Shown piece after piece: positions 29,216 to 38,865 of a stretch of 64,000 bases of DNA. Under the pieces are notes generated by a model that was not told the DNA's origin, searched no databases, and worked only from the letters and a program-made list of their open reading frames with translations. The stretch is taken from NCBI GenBank assembly GCA_030684835.1, contig JAUXWZ010000085.1:1-64000 (forward strand), written 5' to 3'. Numbering within the stretch: the stretch's first letter is position 1; every line of letters starts with the position of its first letter. The position numbers were made by a program, and so were the translations under genes. Source of the stretch: Beijerinckiaceae bacterium (GTDB taxonomy: Bacteria > Pseudomonadota > Alphaproteobacteria > Rhizobiales > Beijerinckiaceae).

Positions 29216-30640
29216 CTAGATCACTTTCCCCGGATTCAAAATATTCTGCGGGTCCAGCGTCTTCTTGATCGCACGCATCACATCGAGCGCGACGGGATCT
29301 TTCACGCCGGGCAGGAGATCACGCTTCAGTGTGCCCACGCCATGCTCGGCGGAGATTGATCCATCAAGCTTCGTGACGATGGCGTGGACGACCTCGTTCA
29401 TCTGATACCACTGGTCAAGGAACGCCTGCTTGTCCATGCCTTCGGGCTGGCTGATATTGGCGTGAATGTTGCCGTCGCCCAGATGCCCGAACGGCACGGG
29501 CCGCGCGCCGGGCATGAATTTTTCGACCGCGACGTACATCTCTTCCAGAAACTGCGGCACCTTCGCCACGGGTACTGAGACGTCGTGCTTGATGGAGCCG
29601 CCTTCGTACTTCTGCAATTCCGACAGCAACTCGCGCAGGCGCCAGAATCCGGCGCGCTGATCGAGCGAGGCCGCGATGGCGGCGTCGTCGACAAGTTCGC
29701 CCTCCATGCCAGCTTCCAGAACCTTCATCAGCGTTTCGGGTTCGCCTTCCTCGTTCGAGCCGATTTCAAGCAGCACATACCAATCATGCTTGCCCTCCAG
29801 CGGATCGCGCACGCCGTCGCCGTGCTTCAGCACGATGTCGAGCCCGAAGCGCGAGAGGATTTCGAACGTCTTTACGTTCGTGCCTGCAATCGACTGCGCG
29901 AGATTGAGCAATCCCAGCGCGGCCTGCGGCGATTTCAATCCGATGAAAGCCGTCTCCAGCACTTTGGGTCGCGGATAGAGTTTCACGACCGCTGCGGTGA
30001 TGATCCCGAGCGTGCCTTCCGAGCCCATGAACAGGTGCTTGAGATCGTAGCCGGTGTTGTCCTTCTTGAGCTTCGACAGGTTCGACAGGACGCGCCCATC
30101 CGCCAGCACGATTTCGAGGCCTGACACGAGATCGCGCGCGTTGCCGTAAGCCAGCACCGCCGTGCCGCCCGCGTTGGTCGCAAGATTGCCGCCGATGGTG
30201 CAGGAGCCTTCCGACGCCAGCGATAGAGGAAACAACGCGCCGACCTTCTCGGCCTCTTCCTGCACGCGCAGAAGCGACAGGCCGGCCTCCACAGTCATTG
30301 TCATGGACGCCGGATCGATTTCGCGAATACGGTCCATGCGCTTGAGGGAGAGAAGGATCTCGTTCTGCCGTCCCTCCTGCCCCGGAATCTGCCCGCCCAC
30401 GAGGCCCGTGTTGCCGCCCTGCGGCACAACGGACGTGTTGGTCTGTGCGCAAAGTTTCAAAACGGCGGCGACCTCCTGCGTCGAGCCCGGACGCACGATG
30501 GCGCGCGCCTTGCCGTGGAACAGCTCACGCGGCTCGGCGAGGTAAAGCGCCGTGTCGTTGGGGTCCGTGAGCACGTTCTTGGCGCCCACGATGGCGGCGA
30601 GGCGGGTGAGGAGGGAGTCGGTGGACAGATCGTCTGGCAT
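29216..30640 (-). CDS. FAD-binding oxidoreductase (GlcD / D-2-hydroxyglutarate dehydrogenase-like)
   Basis: VVPQGGNTGLVGGQIP; GGNLATNAGGTAVLAYGNARDLVSGLEIVLADG; GDGNIHANISQP; SAEHGVGTLKRDLL. Confidence 0.9.
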   Translation of the reverse strand: MPDDLSTDSLLTRLAAIVGAKNVLTDPNDTALYLAEPRELFHGKARAIVRPGSTQEVAAVLKLCAQTNTSVVPQGGNTGLVGGQIPGQEGRQNEILLSLKRMDRIREIDPASMTMTVEAGLSLLRVQEEAEKVGALFPLSLASEGSCTIGGNLATNAGGTAVLAYGNARDLVSGLEIVLADGRVLSNLSKLKKDNTGYDLKHLFMGSEGTLGIITAAVVKLYPRPKVLETAFIGLKSPQAALGLLNLAQSIAGTNVKTFEILSRFGLDIVLKHGDGVRDPLEGKHDWYVLLEIGSNEEGEPETLMKVLEAGMEGELVDDAAIAASLDQRAGFWRLRELLSELQKYEGGSIKHDVSVPVAKVPQFLEEMYVAVEKFMPGARPVPFGHLGDGNIHANISQPEGMDKQAFLDQWYQMNEVVHAIVTKLDGSISAEHGVGTLKRDLLPGVKDPVALDVMRAIKKTLDPQNILNPGKVI

Positions 30641-30707
30641 GGCTGTTTCCGTTTGCTATCCGGACATTAGCGCGACTGCCGCGCGGGCGGCAACGCGTGG
30701 ATAAGGC

Positions 30708-32009
30708 TCACCCCAGCAATCGCCCCTTGCGCCGGCCCTTGGGCTTGGGACGGCGGAAGACCGCCACAAGCTCTACATGGGGCGAATGGCGGAATTGGTC
30801 CACCGGCGTCAGGGACTCAAGCGTATAGCCACCGTCGATCAGAATCCGCGCGTCGCGGGTGAAAGTTTGGGGATTGCACGACACGCCCACGACGACGGGC
30901 ACGACGCTTTTGGCGATTTCGCGCGCCTGCGCTTCGGCCCCCGCGCGGGGCGGATCGAACACGATTGCGTCAAAGGGCGCGAGTTCGACGGCCGCCATGG
31001 GTCGGCGGACGAGATCGCGCGCCTCGATGGATACGGGTTTCAGCGCCGGGGATGCGTGACCGGCGGCGCGCGCCAGCGCGGCGAGCGCGCCTTTTTCGGA
31101 CTCGACGGCATGAACCTGCGCGCGTTCTGCAAGGCGCAGCGCGAACGTGCCAACGCCCGCAAACAAGTCCGCCGCGCGGCGGATGTCGCCCGCGCCATCG
31201 GCCGCAAGGCGCGCCAGAACCTCTTCGCCTGCGCGCGTCGCCTGCAGAAATGCGCCCGGCGGCGGCGCGATGATGGCGGCGCCCATGGCGAGTTGCGGCG
31301 CGCGCCGTTCAATCACGATTGCGCCGTGGTTCGACAGGCGCGCGAGATCGAGCCGCTCGGCCTCGGCCACCAGCTTGCGCACATGGGGCGCGTCAAGTTC
31401 GCCGGTTCCGCGAAAGTCCACATCGAGGCCGGTGTCGGTCGCGGTGATCAGAATGTCGAGCGGTTTGTTGAGGCCCAAGAGCGCCAGCGCAAGCGCGTGC
31501 GCGGCGCGCGGCGCGGCCGCCATCTGCGGCGAGAGAATGGGGCACGCGTCGATGTCGACGATGTCGTGCGCGCGGGCGCGCATGAAACCCACTTCGATGG
31601 TCGGACGCGCCAGCGCATCGCGCTTCACGCGCGCATGGAACGTGGCGCGCCGGCGCCCTTCGCCATGCGCGTCAACAAGCTGGCCAACGTCAACGTCGAT
31701 CTTCGCATGGCCCAGCGCTTCAACGACAATGTTGCGTTTCCACGCGGCGTATTTTTCAACTGACAACGCCTGCACGGCGCATCCGCCGCAATCGCCGTAA
31801 TATTTGCAAAACGCGGCGATGCGATCAGCAGAGGGCGACACGACTTCGAGCAAGCGTCCCCGCTCGCCCTGCACTTCCACGCGCGCAACATCGCCCGGCA
31901 AAGCATAGGGAACGAACACCATTCCACGATCGCCGTGCGCGACGCCCTCGCCACGCTGGCCGAGGCGTTCAATCTCAAGCAACGTTCCTGTAACTGCACT
32001 ATCTGTCAT
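30708..32009 (-). CDS. Class I SAM-dependent 23S rRNA/tRNA uracil-C5 methyltransferase (TrmA/RlmD family)
   Basis: TRAM-like N-terminus; CKYYGDCGGCAVQAL; ADLFAGVGTFALRLAE; FDPPRAGAEAQ; VGVSCNPQTFTRDARIL. Confidence 0.9.
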   Translation of the reverse strand: MTDSAVTGTLLEIERLGQRGEGVAHGDRGMVFVPYALPGDVARVEVQGERGRLLEVVSPSADRIAAFCKYYGDCGGCAVQALSVEKYAAWKRNIVVEALGHAKIDVDVGQLVDAHGEGRRRATFHARVKRDALARPTIEVGFMRARAHDIVDIDACPILSPQMAAAPRAAHALALALLGLNKPLDILITATDTGLDVDFRGTGELDAPHVRKLVAEAERLDLARLSNHGAIVIERRAPQLAMGAAIIAPPPGAFLQATRAGEEVLARLAADGAGDIRRAADLFAGVGTFALRLAERAQVHAVESEKGALAALARAAGHASPALKPVSIEARDLVRRPMAAVELAPFDAIVFDPPRAGAEAQAREIAKSVVPVVVGVSCNPQTFTRDARILIDGGYTLESLTPVDQFRHSPHVELVAVFRRPKPKGRRKGRLLG

Positions 32010-32752
32010 AACGTCTCGCCGCGCTTGTGGGCGCACATGAGGAATTCTTTGTTGCCGTCGCCGCCTTCAATGGGCGACGGGCGCACGCCCTGAACGCGCC
32101 AGCCGAGTTGCTGCACCAGCGACACGATCTCGTCGCACACCCGCGCGTGGATCGCTTCGTCTCGCACGATGCCGCCCTTGCCGACATTGTCACGGCCTGC
32201 TTCGAATTGCGGCTTGATCAGAGCTGCCAGAATTGCGTCGGGCGCCGCCAATGGCAGCACCGCAGGCAGGATCAGTTTGAGTGAAATGAAACTCGCGTCG
32301 CAGACCACGATTGTGGGCGGCGCGGCGAACATGGAAGCTTCCAGGGTGCGGGCGTCCTGCCCCTCCAGGGAAATCACGCGCGGATCGGCGCGCAACGTCG
32401 CATGCAATTGATGGCGGCCGACATCGACCGCGTACACTGTCCCGGCGCCGCGCGCGAGCAGAACCTGCGTAAAGCCGCCCGTGGACGATCCCACATCAAG
32501 GCACAGCGCCCCGGCGGGATCGATGGCGAACGCATCAAGGGCGGCGGCAAGCTTGACCCCGGCGCGAGACACCCACGGATAAGGGGCTTGCGCCTCGATC
32601 GCCGCGTCCTGCGCGAACGTCTCCGACGGCTTTTTCACCACGCGCCCGGCCACCTGCACGAGGCCCGCTTCAATCGCCGCGCGCGCCCGCGCCCGGCTGT
32701 CGAAACGGCCGGTGGAGACAAGGAGTTGATCGATGCGCTGGCGCTCGGACAT
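32006..32752 (-). CDS. tlyA: TlyA family RNA methyltransferase (S4 + FtsJ-like)
   Basis: RIDQLLVSTGRFDSRARARAAIEAGLVQVAGRVVKKP; CLDVGSSTGGFTQVLLARGAGTVYAVDVG; KPQFEAGRDNVGKGGIV. Confidence 0.9.
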   Translation of the reverse strand: MSERQRIDQLLVSTGRFDSRARARAAIEAGLVQVAGRVVKKPSETFAQDAAIEAQAPYPWVSRAGVKLAAALDAFAIDPAGALCLDVGSSTGGFTQVLLARGAGTVYAVDVGRHQLHATLRADPRVISLEGQDARTLEASMFAAPPTIVVCDASFISLKLILPAVLPLAAPDAILAALIKPQFEAGRDNVGKGGIVRDEAIHARVCDEIVSLVQQLGWRVQGVRPSPIEGGDGNKEFLMCAHKRGETL

Positions 32753-32814
32753 CCGCGCCTTGTAGGGGATTTGCGACCGCCGCGATATGGGGCCCTCGTA
32801 GAGCCCGGCTCAGG

Positions 32815-33609
32815 TCATGCCGGCTCGACAATCCGCCGATACAGCCGCCACGTTGCGTGCCCCAGAACCGGCAGCGCCACAAACAAACCCAGAAAGAAGG
32901 GCGCGCTGGCCAGCACGACAATAATTACGATGGCGAAAGCCCAGCACAGCATCACCACCGGGCTTTTGACGACCGCCTGCACGCTCACGATCATCGCCGT
33001 AATGAAATCGACATCGCGGTCGAGCAGCAGCGGAAAAGACACCACCGTCAGGGAGAACACGAGGGTCGCCATCACCGCGCCAACCAGGTGGCCGACGGCA
33101 AGAAACGCCAGCCCCTCGCCCGTCGTAAACACCATATGGATAAACGCGCCAAAGCTCGCGAAGGACTGGAAGCCCAGAAACAGCGCCAGCAGCAGACGCA
33201 CCTGATACATCCAGACGATGAACGCGAAGATGGAGACAAACGCCATCCACGCGAACTCGCGCCCGCCCTGTGCGAAGATGACGCCCAAAACGACGCGCCA
33301 TTCCAGATTCTGACCGCACTCCAAACGCCGGCTGACTTCATAAAGACCGGCGGCGATAAACGGGCCGATGAGAACAAACCCCGCGGCCAGCGGATAGGCG
33401 AGATAGCCCATGCCAAATAACGCGACGGTTGAGACAACAAGCAGCCCGCCGAGCGCATAGACGCCGCCCAGGAACAGGCCATAGGCGGGCGCGCTCACAA
33501 AATCGCCCCACCCCTGCGCCAGCGCAATGCCGATATCTTCGAAGGTCGCCGCACGGACGACGGGAAACGCGGGCGGCGCGCTGCTGCCCGATTGTGCGAT
33601 GTCTCCCAT
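32815..33609 (-). CDS. DUF2189 domain-containing integral membrane protein
   Basis: MGDIAQSGSSAPPAFPVVRAATFEDIGIALAQGWGDFVSAPAYGLFLGGVYALGG and multiple hydrophobic segments; ATG complement at 33607-33609. Confidence 0.8.
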   Translation of the reverse strand: MGDIAQSGSSAPPAFPVVRAATFEDIGIALAQGWGDFVSAPAYGLFLGGVYALGGLLVVSTVALFGMGYLAYPLAAGFVLIGPFIAAGLYEVSRRLECGQNLEWRVVLGVIFAQGGREFAWMAFVSIFAFIVWMYQVRLLLALFLGFQSFASFGAFIHMVFTTGEGLAFLAVGHLVGAVMATLVFSLTVVSFPLLLDRDVDFITAMIVSVQAVVKSPVVMLCWAFAIVIIVVLASAPFFLGLFVALPVLGHATWRLYRRIVEPA

Positions 33610-33683
33610 GTGCGATCTCCCGCTTGATGAGTGGAGCTTCGCAATACCCTGCCAGCGCTGCATTCGCACGTATCTGACGCAGA

Positions 33684-34877
33684 TCAAACTATGCGGCGGC
33701 GCCGGGTCAGAAAAGGCGGCAGCGCGACCAACAGGCCAAGAACCGCGCTCAGGCTCGTGACGAGGACGATGGGCCACACCGTGCCGTCTGCGAAGAAGCC
33801 ATAGAGCTGCGCAAAGATGGCGCCGACGATGTTTTGCGTGAACACGCCAACGCCCGCAGCCGTGCCGGCGATGCGCGGGAAGGTCGCCATGGCGCCAGCC
33901 TGACCATAGGGCAGCGAAATGCCCTGCGCGAACGTGATGAGAAACCCCGGCGCGAAGATGGTGAGAGGCGTAATGAATCCAGCGATGAGGAGGCCGCAAA
34001 AAAGGCCCACCGAAAAAACGCCGATAATCGCGCCCAACAGCACCATGAACTCATTCGACGCCCGCCCGCCAACGCGGCTGGAGACAAAATTGCCTGCAAA
34101 GAAGCCGATTGGAAACAGCACGAACCAATAGCCAAATTCAGACGCGGGACGCCCCAGCGTCTCTTTCATGAGGAACGCGGCAGCGCTGGCGGCAACGAAA
34201 AAGGCGCCGGTGTTGAACCCCGTTTGCAAGACAAAACACGTGAAGCGCATGTTGGAGAACAGAGAGATGGAATCGCCGATGAAGCCTTTCGGGATAACGC
34301 CCGTTTGCGCCCTCGGCCTCGTTTCCCAGATGATGAACCACGCCCCGGCAAGGATTGCGGCGCCCACCAGAAGCGAGAAGCCGAACACGGCGCGCCACGA
34401 GAAATAGTCAATCAGCAGGCCGCCTGCGATGGGCGAAATCATCGGGCCCAGCGTGTAAAACATCGTCAGGTAAGCGATGGCGCGCACGAGCTTGTCAGGG
34501 CCATAGGCGTCGCGCGCTATGGTGCGCGCCAGTGCGCCGCCGACGCCAGCCCCGAAGGCCTGCAACAAACGGCCGAGGATCAGCGTGACGATGCCTTGCG
34601 CGAGTGCGCAGGCAAGACTGCCAAGAAGGAAGATAACGAGCCCGGACAAAAGCACCGGCCGGCGCCCGAACCGGTCCGACATAGCCCCCCAGAACAGCGT
34701 CGCGAACGCCATGGCGGCCAAACTCAGTGCAAAAGTCGCCTGCGCCAGCGCATCCGAAAGACCCAGAGACGCCTTAACCGCCGGGATCACCGGCAGATAG
34801 ATGTGGATCGCTAGCGGCCCGACGAGCGAAATCGAGGCGAGCGCCAGTGCAAAGGCAGGACCGGGCTGGCGAGACAT
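33684..34877 (-). CDS. MFS multidrug efflux transporter (Bcr/CflA family)
   Basis: 12-TM pattern; SDRFGRRPVLLSGLVIFLLGS; LGRLLQAFGAGVGGALARTIARDAY; MISPIAGGLLIDYFSWRAVF. Confidence 0.88.
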   Translation of the reverse strand: MSRQPGPAFALALASISLVGPLAIHIYLPVIPAVKASLGLSDALAQATFALSLAAMAFATLFWGAMSDRFGRRPVLLSGLVIFLLGSLACALAQGIVTLILGRLLQAFGAGVGGALARTIARDAYGPDKLVRAIAYLTMFYTLGPMISPIAGGLLIDYFSWRAVFGFSLLVGAAILAGAWFIIWETRPRAQTGVIPKGFIGDSISLFSNMRFTCFVLQTGFNTGAFFVAASAAAFLMKETLGRPASEFGYWFVLFPIGFFAGNFVSSRVGGRASNEFMVLLGAIIGVFSVGLFCGLLIAGFITPLTIFAPGFLITFAQGISLPYGQAGAMATFPRIAGTAAGVGVFTQNIVGAIFAQLYGFFADGTVWPIVLVTSLSAVLGLLVALPPFLTRRRRIV

Positions 34878-35069
34878 GGCGACCTTTGGGCATGGGATGA
34901 GGCGCGGCGCGCCTTCGCGTGTCTAGCAGACGGAGCAGACGCAGCAAGCGATGCAGGCGCCACTGTGAAACAATGCCGTGGCTTGATACATAAAGGATCA
35001 GAACTTTGATCAGAACTTGCGCCGCGCCGGCTTGGCGGCGTCGCAAGATGCGTTTCAGGAGCGCCCACG

Positions 35070-35984
35070 ATGAAATGGGAAGATTACCGCATGTCGGAAA
35101 ACGTCGACGACCGCCGAGGTGGCGGCGGGAGCGGCGGTGGCGGCGGCAGTGGTTTTGGCGTATCGGGCGGCGGCCTTGGCATCGGCACGATGGTGGTGCT
35201 CGGGCTTCTGGGGTGGGCGCTGGGCGTTGATCCGCGCGTTCTCATCGCGGGCGCAGAAATGGCGGGCGGCGGACGCGCGCCCTCAAGCGGCTACACCGAA
35301 CAGCAACGACCGCGCCAATCCACGCCGCCCTCGGACAATAGCGGACGCTTTGTTTCCGCCATGGTCGCCATGAATGAAGATGTATGGAAAGAAGTTCTGC
35401 CACAGCAAGCGGGCGTGCGCTGGAAGGCGCCGACACTCGTCATGTTCGACGGCGTAACAAACTCCGCCTGCGGCACAGCGCAATCTGCGATGGGGCCGTT
35501 CTATTGCCCCCGCGACCAAAGGATTTATCTCGACACCTCTTTCTTCCGCGACATGCAGCGCAAATTCGGTGGCGGCGGCGACTTCGCCTATGCGTATGTG
35601 ATCGCGCACGAGGTCGGCCACCACATCGAGAATTTGATGGGGATTTTGCCGCGCGTGCAGCAGGCGCAACAAGCGGCGGGCAACCGCGCGGAAGCCAATA
35701 ATTTATCCGTGCGCGTGGAATTGATGGCGGATTGTCTTGCGGGCGTCTGGGCGGCGCACGCCAACCAGAAATGGAAAATCCTGGAGCCGGGCGACGTCGA
35801 GAAGGCGATCCGCACCGCGCAGGCGATTGGCGACGACCGCCTGCAACAGGCTTCGGGCGGACGCGTCGTGCCCGACTCCTTCACGCACGGATCGGCGGCG
35901 CAGCGCACCGAATGGCTCAACCGTGGGCTGAAGAGCGGGCGTGTCGACACCTGCAACACGTTCGCCAACGCGCGGAGATCGTAA
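35070..35984 (+). CDS. Neutral zinc metallopeptidase (YpfJ/KPN_02809 family)
   Basis: MKWEDYRMSENVDDRRG; AYVIAHEVGHHIENLMGI (HExxH); VELMADCLAGVWAAH; DSFTHGSAAQRTEWLNRGLKSG. Confidence 0.92.
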   Translation: MKWEDYRMSENVDDRRGGGGSGGGGGSGFGVSGGGLGIGTMVVLGLLGWALGVDPRVLIAGAEMAGGGRAPSSGYTEQQRPRQSTPPSDNSGRFVSAMVAMNEDVWKEVLPQQAGVRWKAPTLVMFDGVTNSACGTAQSAMGPFYCPRDQRIYLDTSFFRDMQRKFGGGGDFAYAYVIAHEVGHHIENLMGILPRVQQAQQAAGNRAEANNLSVRVELMADCLAGVWAAHANQKWKILEPGDVEKAIRTAQAIGDDRLQQASGGRVVPDSFTHGSAAQRTEWLNRGLKSGRVDTCNTFANARRS

Positions 35985-36535
35985 TGCCTGGAATTGACGA
36001 GACGCGGTCGTTCGTGCCGCTCAACATCGCCGTGCTCACCGTCTCCGATACGCGCCAGCTCGCCGACGACCGATCCGGCGATACGCTGGTCGATCGCCTC
36101 GGCAAGGCCGGACACATACTCAGCGACCGCGCCATCGTGACGGACGATGTGGAAGAGATTCGCGCGCGGATTCGCGCGTGGATCGAGCGCGCCGATGTGG
36201 ACGTCATCATTACGACGGGCGGCACTGGCTTTACAGGGCGCGACGTGACGCCGGAGGCCATCGAGCCGCTGTTTGAAAAGCGCATGGAAGGCTTTTCGAG
36301 CGTGTTTCACACCATCTCGTTTCCCAAGATCGGCACGTCCACAATCCAGTCGCGCGCAACGGCGGGCGTTGCGGGGGCGACTTACATCTTTGTGCTGCCC
36401 GGATCACCCGGCGCCTGCAAGGACGCGTGGGACGGAATCCTCGCGCATCAGCTTGATTACCGCTATCGCCCCTGCAATTTCGTGGAGATCATGCCGCGGC
36501 TCGACGAGCACATGCGGCGCGGCGCCAAGGGCTGA
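35984..36535 (+). CDS. moaB: Molybdenum cofactor biosynthesis protein B
   Basis: NIAVLTVSDTRQLADDRSGDTLVDRL; IITTGGTGFTGRDVTPEAIEPLFEK; VLPGSPGACKDAWDGILAHQLDYR; TAATG overlap with upstream gene. Confidence 0.92.
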   Translation: MPGIDETRSFVPLNIAVLTVSDTRQLADDRSGDTLVDRLGKAGHILSDRAIVTDDVEEIRARIRAWIERADVDVIITTGGTGFTGRDVTPEAIEPLFEKRMEGFSSVFHTISFPKIGTSTIQSRATAGVAGATYIFVLPGSPGACKDAWDGILAHQLDYRYRPCNFVEIMPRLDEHMRRGAKG

Positions 36536-37048
36536 TCAGTCAGCGCCAATCGCGCGCGACTTGAAGACGATGGGCGAAGCCACAGCTTTAGCAAGCGCGG
36601 CGATGTTAGGCTTTGCGCCCGCCAGCGCCTGACGCGGCGCAACGACGCCGGAAGCGCGCGAGAAGCGTGGCATTATGCGCGTCAGCAGTGAGTTTGGGGC
36701 CTCGAGCAACAGGCCACATTGTTGCGCGCGATAAGCGGCGAAATCGGCTAATTCCCTGACGAAGCCGTGCTCGGGCACGCGGCCAGCGCGCAGAATGAAA
36801 ATGCGCGACTCTTTCAGGACCGCCAGACCCGCGCCGATGAGGTCGTCGCCTGACGCCTCGACGTATTCGCAACCTGCATGGTCCGCGATTCGCGACAGAT
36901 CATCGTTCCGGGATTGCGAAGCGAGCGCAACATCCCGCACGACGCCCTCGATCGCCGCCGGCACAAGGGCCGACAACGTCCGTACGATCGCCTCGCTGGA
37001 GGGCGCGCCATTGGAGCCGTGCTGAATGAGGACCAGAGCGGAAAACAT
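36536..37048 (-). CDS. Degenerate glycosyltransferase 2 / MobA-like fold protein of unknown function
   Basis: MFSALVLIQHGSNGAPSSEAIVRTLSALVPAAIEGVVRDVALASQSRNDDLSRIADHAGCEYVEASGDD resembles the GT2 N-terminal layout, but the usual D-x-S-x-D and DxD motifs are not evident. Confidence 0.5.
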   Translation of the reverse strand: MFSALVLIQHGSNGAPSSEAIVRTLSALVPAAIEGVVRDVALASQSRNDDLSRIADHAGCEYVEASGDDLIGAGLAVLKESRIFILRAGRVPEHGFVRELADFAAYRAQQCGLLLEAPNSLLTRIMPRFSRASGVVAPRQALAGAKPNIAALAKAVASPIVFKSRAIGAD

Positions 37049-37133
37049 GCGCGCTCTATAGCACGCTCGCTGCAACGCACACATACGGTTTTGAACAGAT
37101 CTGTCCACAGGCGTTCTTGACCGCGAGGTTAAT

Positions 37134-37148
37134 GTTCCTTATTTGTTC
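37134..37148. promoter_or_regulatory. Alphaproteobacterial LexA (SOS) box GTTC-CTTATTT-GTTC
   Basis: Exact match to GTTC-N7-GTTC, 37 bp upstream of ATG 37186. Confidence 0.65.
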
Positions 37149-37185
37149 TTTATTCACGGTTCGTACTTCTTTAACCGCGGGACGA

Positions 37186-38373
37186 ATGATGATCACGGGT
37201 GCAGTGAGGCCGAAACGGCAAGCGACCATAAAGGCTCCCGCGACCGCCAAGCCGAAAGCGGTCCCGAAAATTGCGCCCGTGGAGCTGGCGACGCTCAGGC
37301 TGCCGGATGCGCTGGCCGACCGGGCGCGCGGGCGAGGCGCCCGTTCGAACGAAAGCGGGCGATATGAGCGCGAGGCGCGCGAAATCGTCGACGACGGCTG
37401 GGACTCGCTGGCGGACCTGCCGCCGCTGCAAACACAGATCACCCACGAGCGGCCGCGAACAATCATCACCCGCAACGACTCGCCTGATATCTCGTTTGAC
37501 CGCTCCATCAATCCCTATCGCGGCTGCGAACATGGCTGCGTTTATTGTTTTGCGCGACCGAGCCACGCCTACATGGGACTGTCGCCGGGGCTGGATTTTG
37601 AAACGCGCCTGTTTGTGAAGGACGGGGCGGCGGATTTGCTGGAGCGCGAGCTTTCCGCGCAGGGCTATCAGCCCAGAACCATCGCAATCGGCACGAACAC
37701 CGACCCCTATCAGCCGATCGAGCGGCGCCATCGCGTGATGCGCTCTATTTTGGAGGTGTTGTCGCGCGCTAACCATCCCGTCGGGATTGTCACGAAGTCG
37801 GCGCTGGTGACGCGTGATCTCGATCTGCTGGCCCCGATGGCGGAGAAGGGCCTCGCCAAAGTCGCGCTTTCGATCACAAGCCTCGACCGCAAGCTGTCGC
37901 GTATCATGGAGCCGCGCGCCGCCCAGCCCGACAAACGGCTGGACGCCATTCGCCAGCTTTCAGAAGCCGGCGTGCCTACCAGCGTGATGGTCGCGCCGAT
38001 CATCCCGGCTCTCAACGACTCAGAGGTCGAGGCGATCTTGGCCGCCTCATATGCGGCTGGCGCGCGGGAGGCCGGCTACGTCATGCTTCGCCTGCCGCTG
38101 GAACTTGAAGACCTTTTCTCAGAATGGCTGCTCGCGCATTTTCCGCACCGCTACCGACATGTCATGTCGCTGGTGCGCAGTACGCGCGGCGGCAAGGCCT
38201 ACGATTCCACGTGGGGCAAGCGCATGGTGGGCGACGGCCCCTACGCGTGGATGACGGGCCGCCGTTTCGAGGTCGCCGCAACGCGGGCGGGCTTCAACAT
38301 CCAACGCCGCAAACTGCGCACAGACCTTTTCACGCGGCCGCAGCGCGCGGGAGAGCAACTGAAGCTTTTCTAA
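37186..38373 (+). CDS. PA0069-family radical SAM protein (SplB-like)
   Basis: SINPYRGCEHGCVYCFARPSHAYMGLSPGLDFETRLFVK (CxxxCxxC); IAIGTNTDPYQPIERRHRVMRSILEVL; C-terminus AGEQLKLF-stop. Confidence 0.92.
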   Translation: MMITGAVRPKRQATIKAPATAKPKAVPKIAPVELATLRLPDALADRARGRGARSNESGRYEREAREIVDDGWDSLADLPPLQTQITHERPRTIITRNDSPDISFDRSINPYRGCEHGCVYCFARPSHAYMGLSPGLDFETRLFVKDGAADLLERELSAQGYQPRTIAIGTNTDPYQPIERRHRVMRSILEVLSRANHPVGIVTKSALVTRDLDLLAPMAEKGLAKVALSITSLDRKLSRIMEPRAAQPDKRLDAIRQLSEAGVPTSVMVAPIIPALNDSEVEAILAASYAAGAREAGYVMLRLPLELEDLFSEWLLAHFPHRYRHVMSLVRSTRGGKAYDSTWGKRMVGDGPYAWMTGRRFEVAATRAGFNIQRRKLRTDLFTRPQRAGEQLKLF

Positions 38374-38413
38374 CGCCGTCGCGTTGAGAGGATGCACAGC
38401 GCAGGAGAGGCAA

Positions 38414-38848
38414 ATGTTCTATCCCGGTGTCTCGATTATCACTCTGAGCGTAAGTGATGTCGCTCGATCCCGCGCTTTCTACGAACGTGTAGGGTGGCGA
38501 TGCTCCGGGCAAGCCAGTTCGGACGAATGCGCCTTTTTCCAACTCAACGGCTTGGCTCTGGCGCTTTATGATCGCCGGATGTTTGATGCAGAGCGCGGCG
38601 CCGCGCCCTCGCGCAACGGAGGCGCGTCTCTCACCGCGCTCGCGCAGAATCATGCATCCTCCAGCTGCGTTGACGAAGCGCAGCGCGATTTCATTGAGGC
38701 GGGCGGTACAATCGTAAAGGCCGGCAACGCGACGCATTGGGGCGGCTACACTTCTATTGTCGCCGATCCGGATGGTCACCTGTGGGAATTGGCCTGGAAT
38801 CCCGCGTTTACACTGAAACCAGACGGGAAAATCGAATTGCCGCTCTGA
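38414..38848 (+). CDS. VOC family protein (glyoxalase/bleomycin-resistance-like)
   Basis: MFYPGVSIITLSVSDVARSRAFYERVGW; WGGYTSIVADPDGHLWELAWNP. Confidence 0.9.
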   Translation: MFYPGVSIITLSVSDVARSRAFYERVGWRCSGQASSDECAFFQLNGLALALYDRRMFDAERGAAPSRNGGASLTALAQNHASSSCVDEAQRDFIEAGGTIVKAGNATHWGGYTSIVADPDGHLWELAWNPAFTLKPDGKIELPL

Positions 38849-38865
38849 TGTGCGCTCAGACCGGC

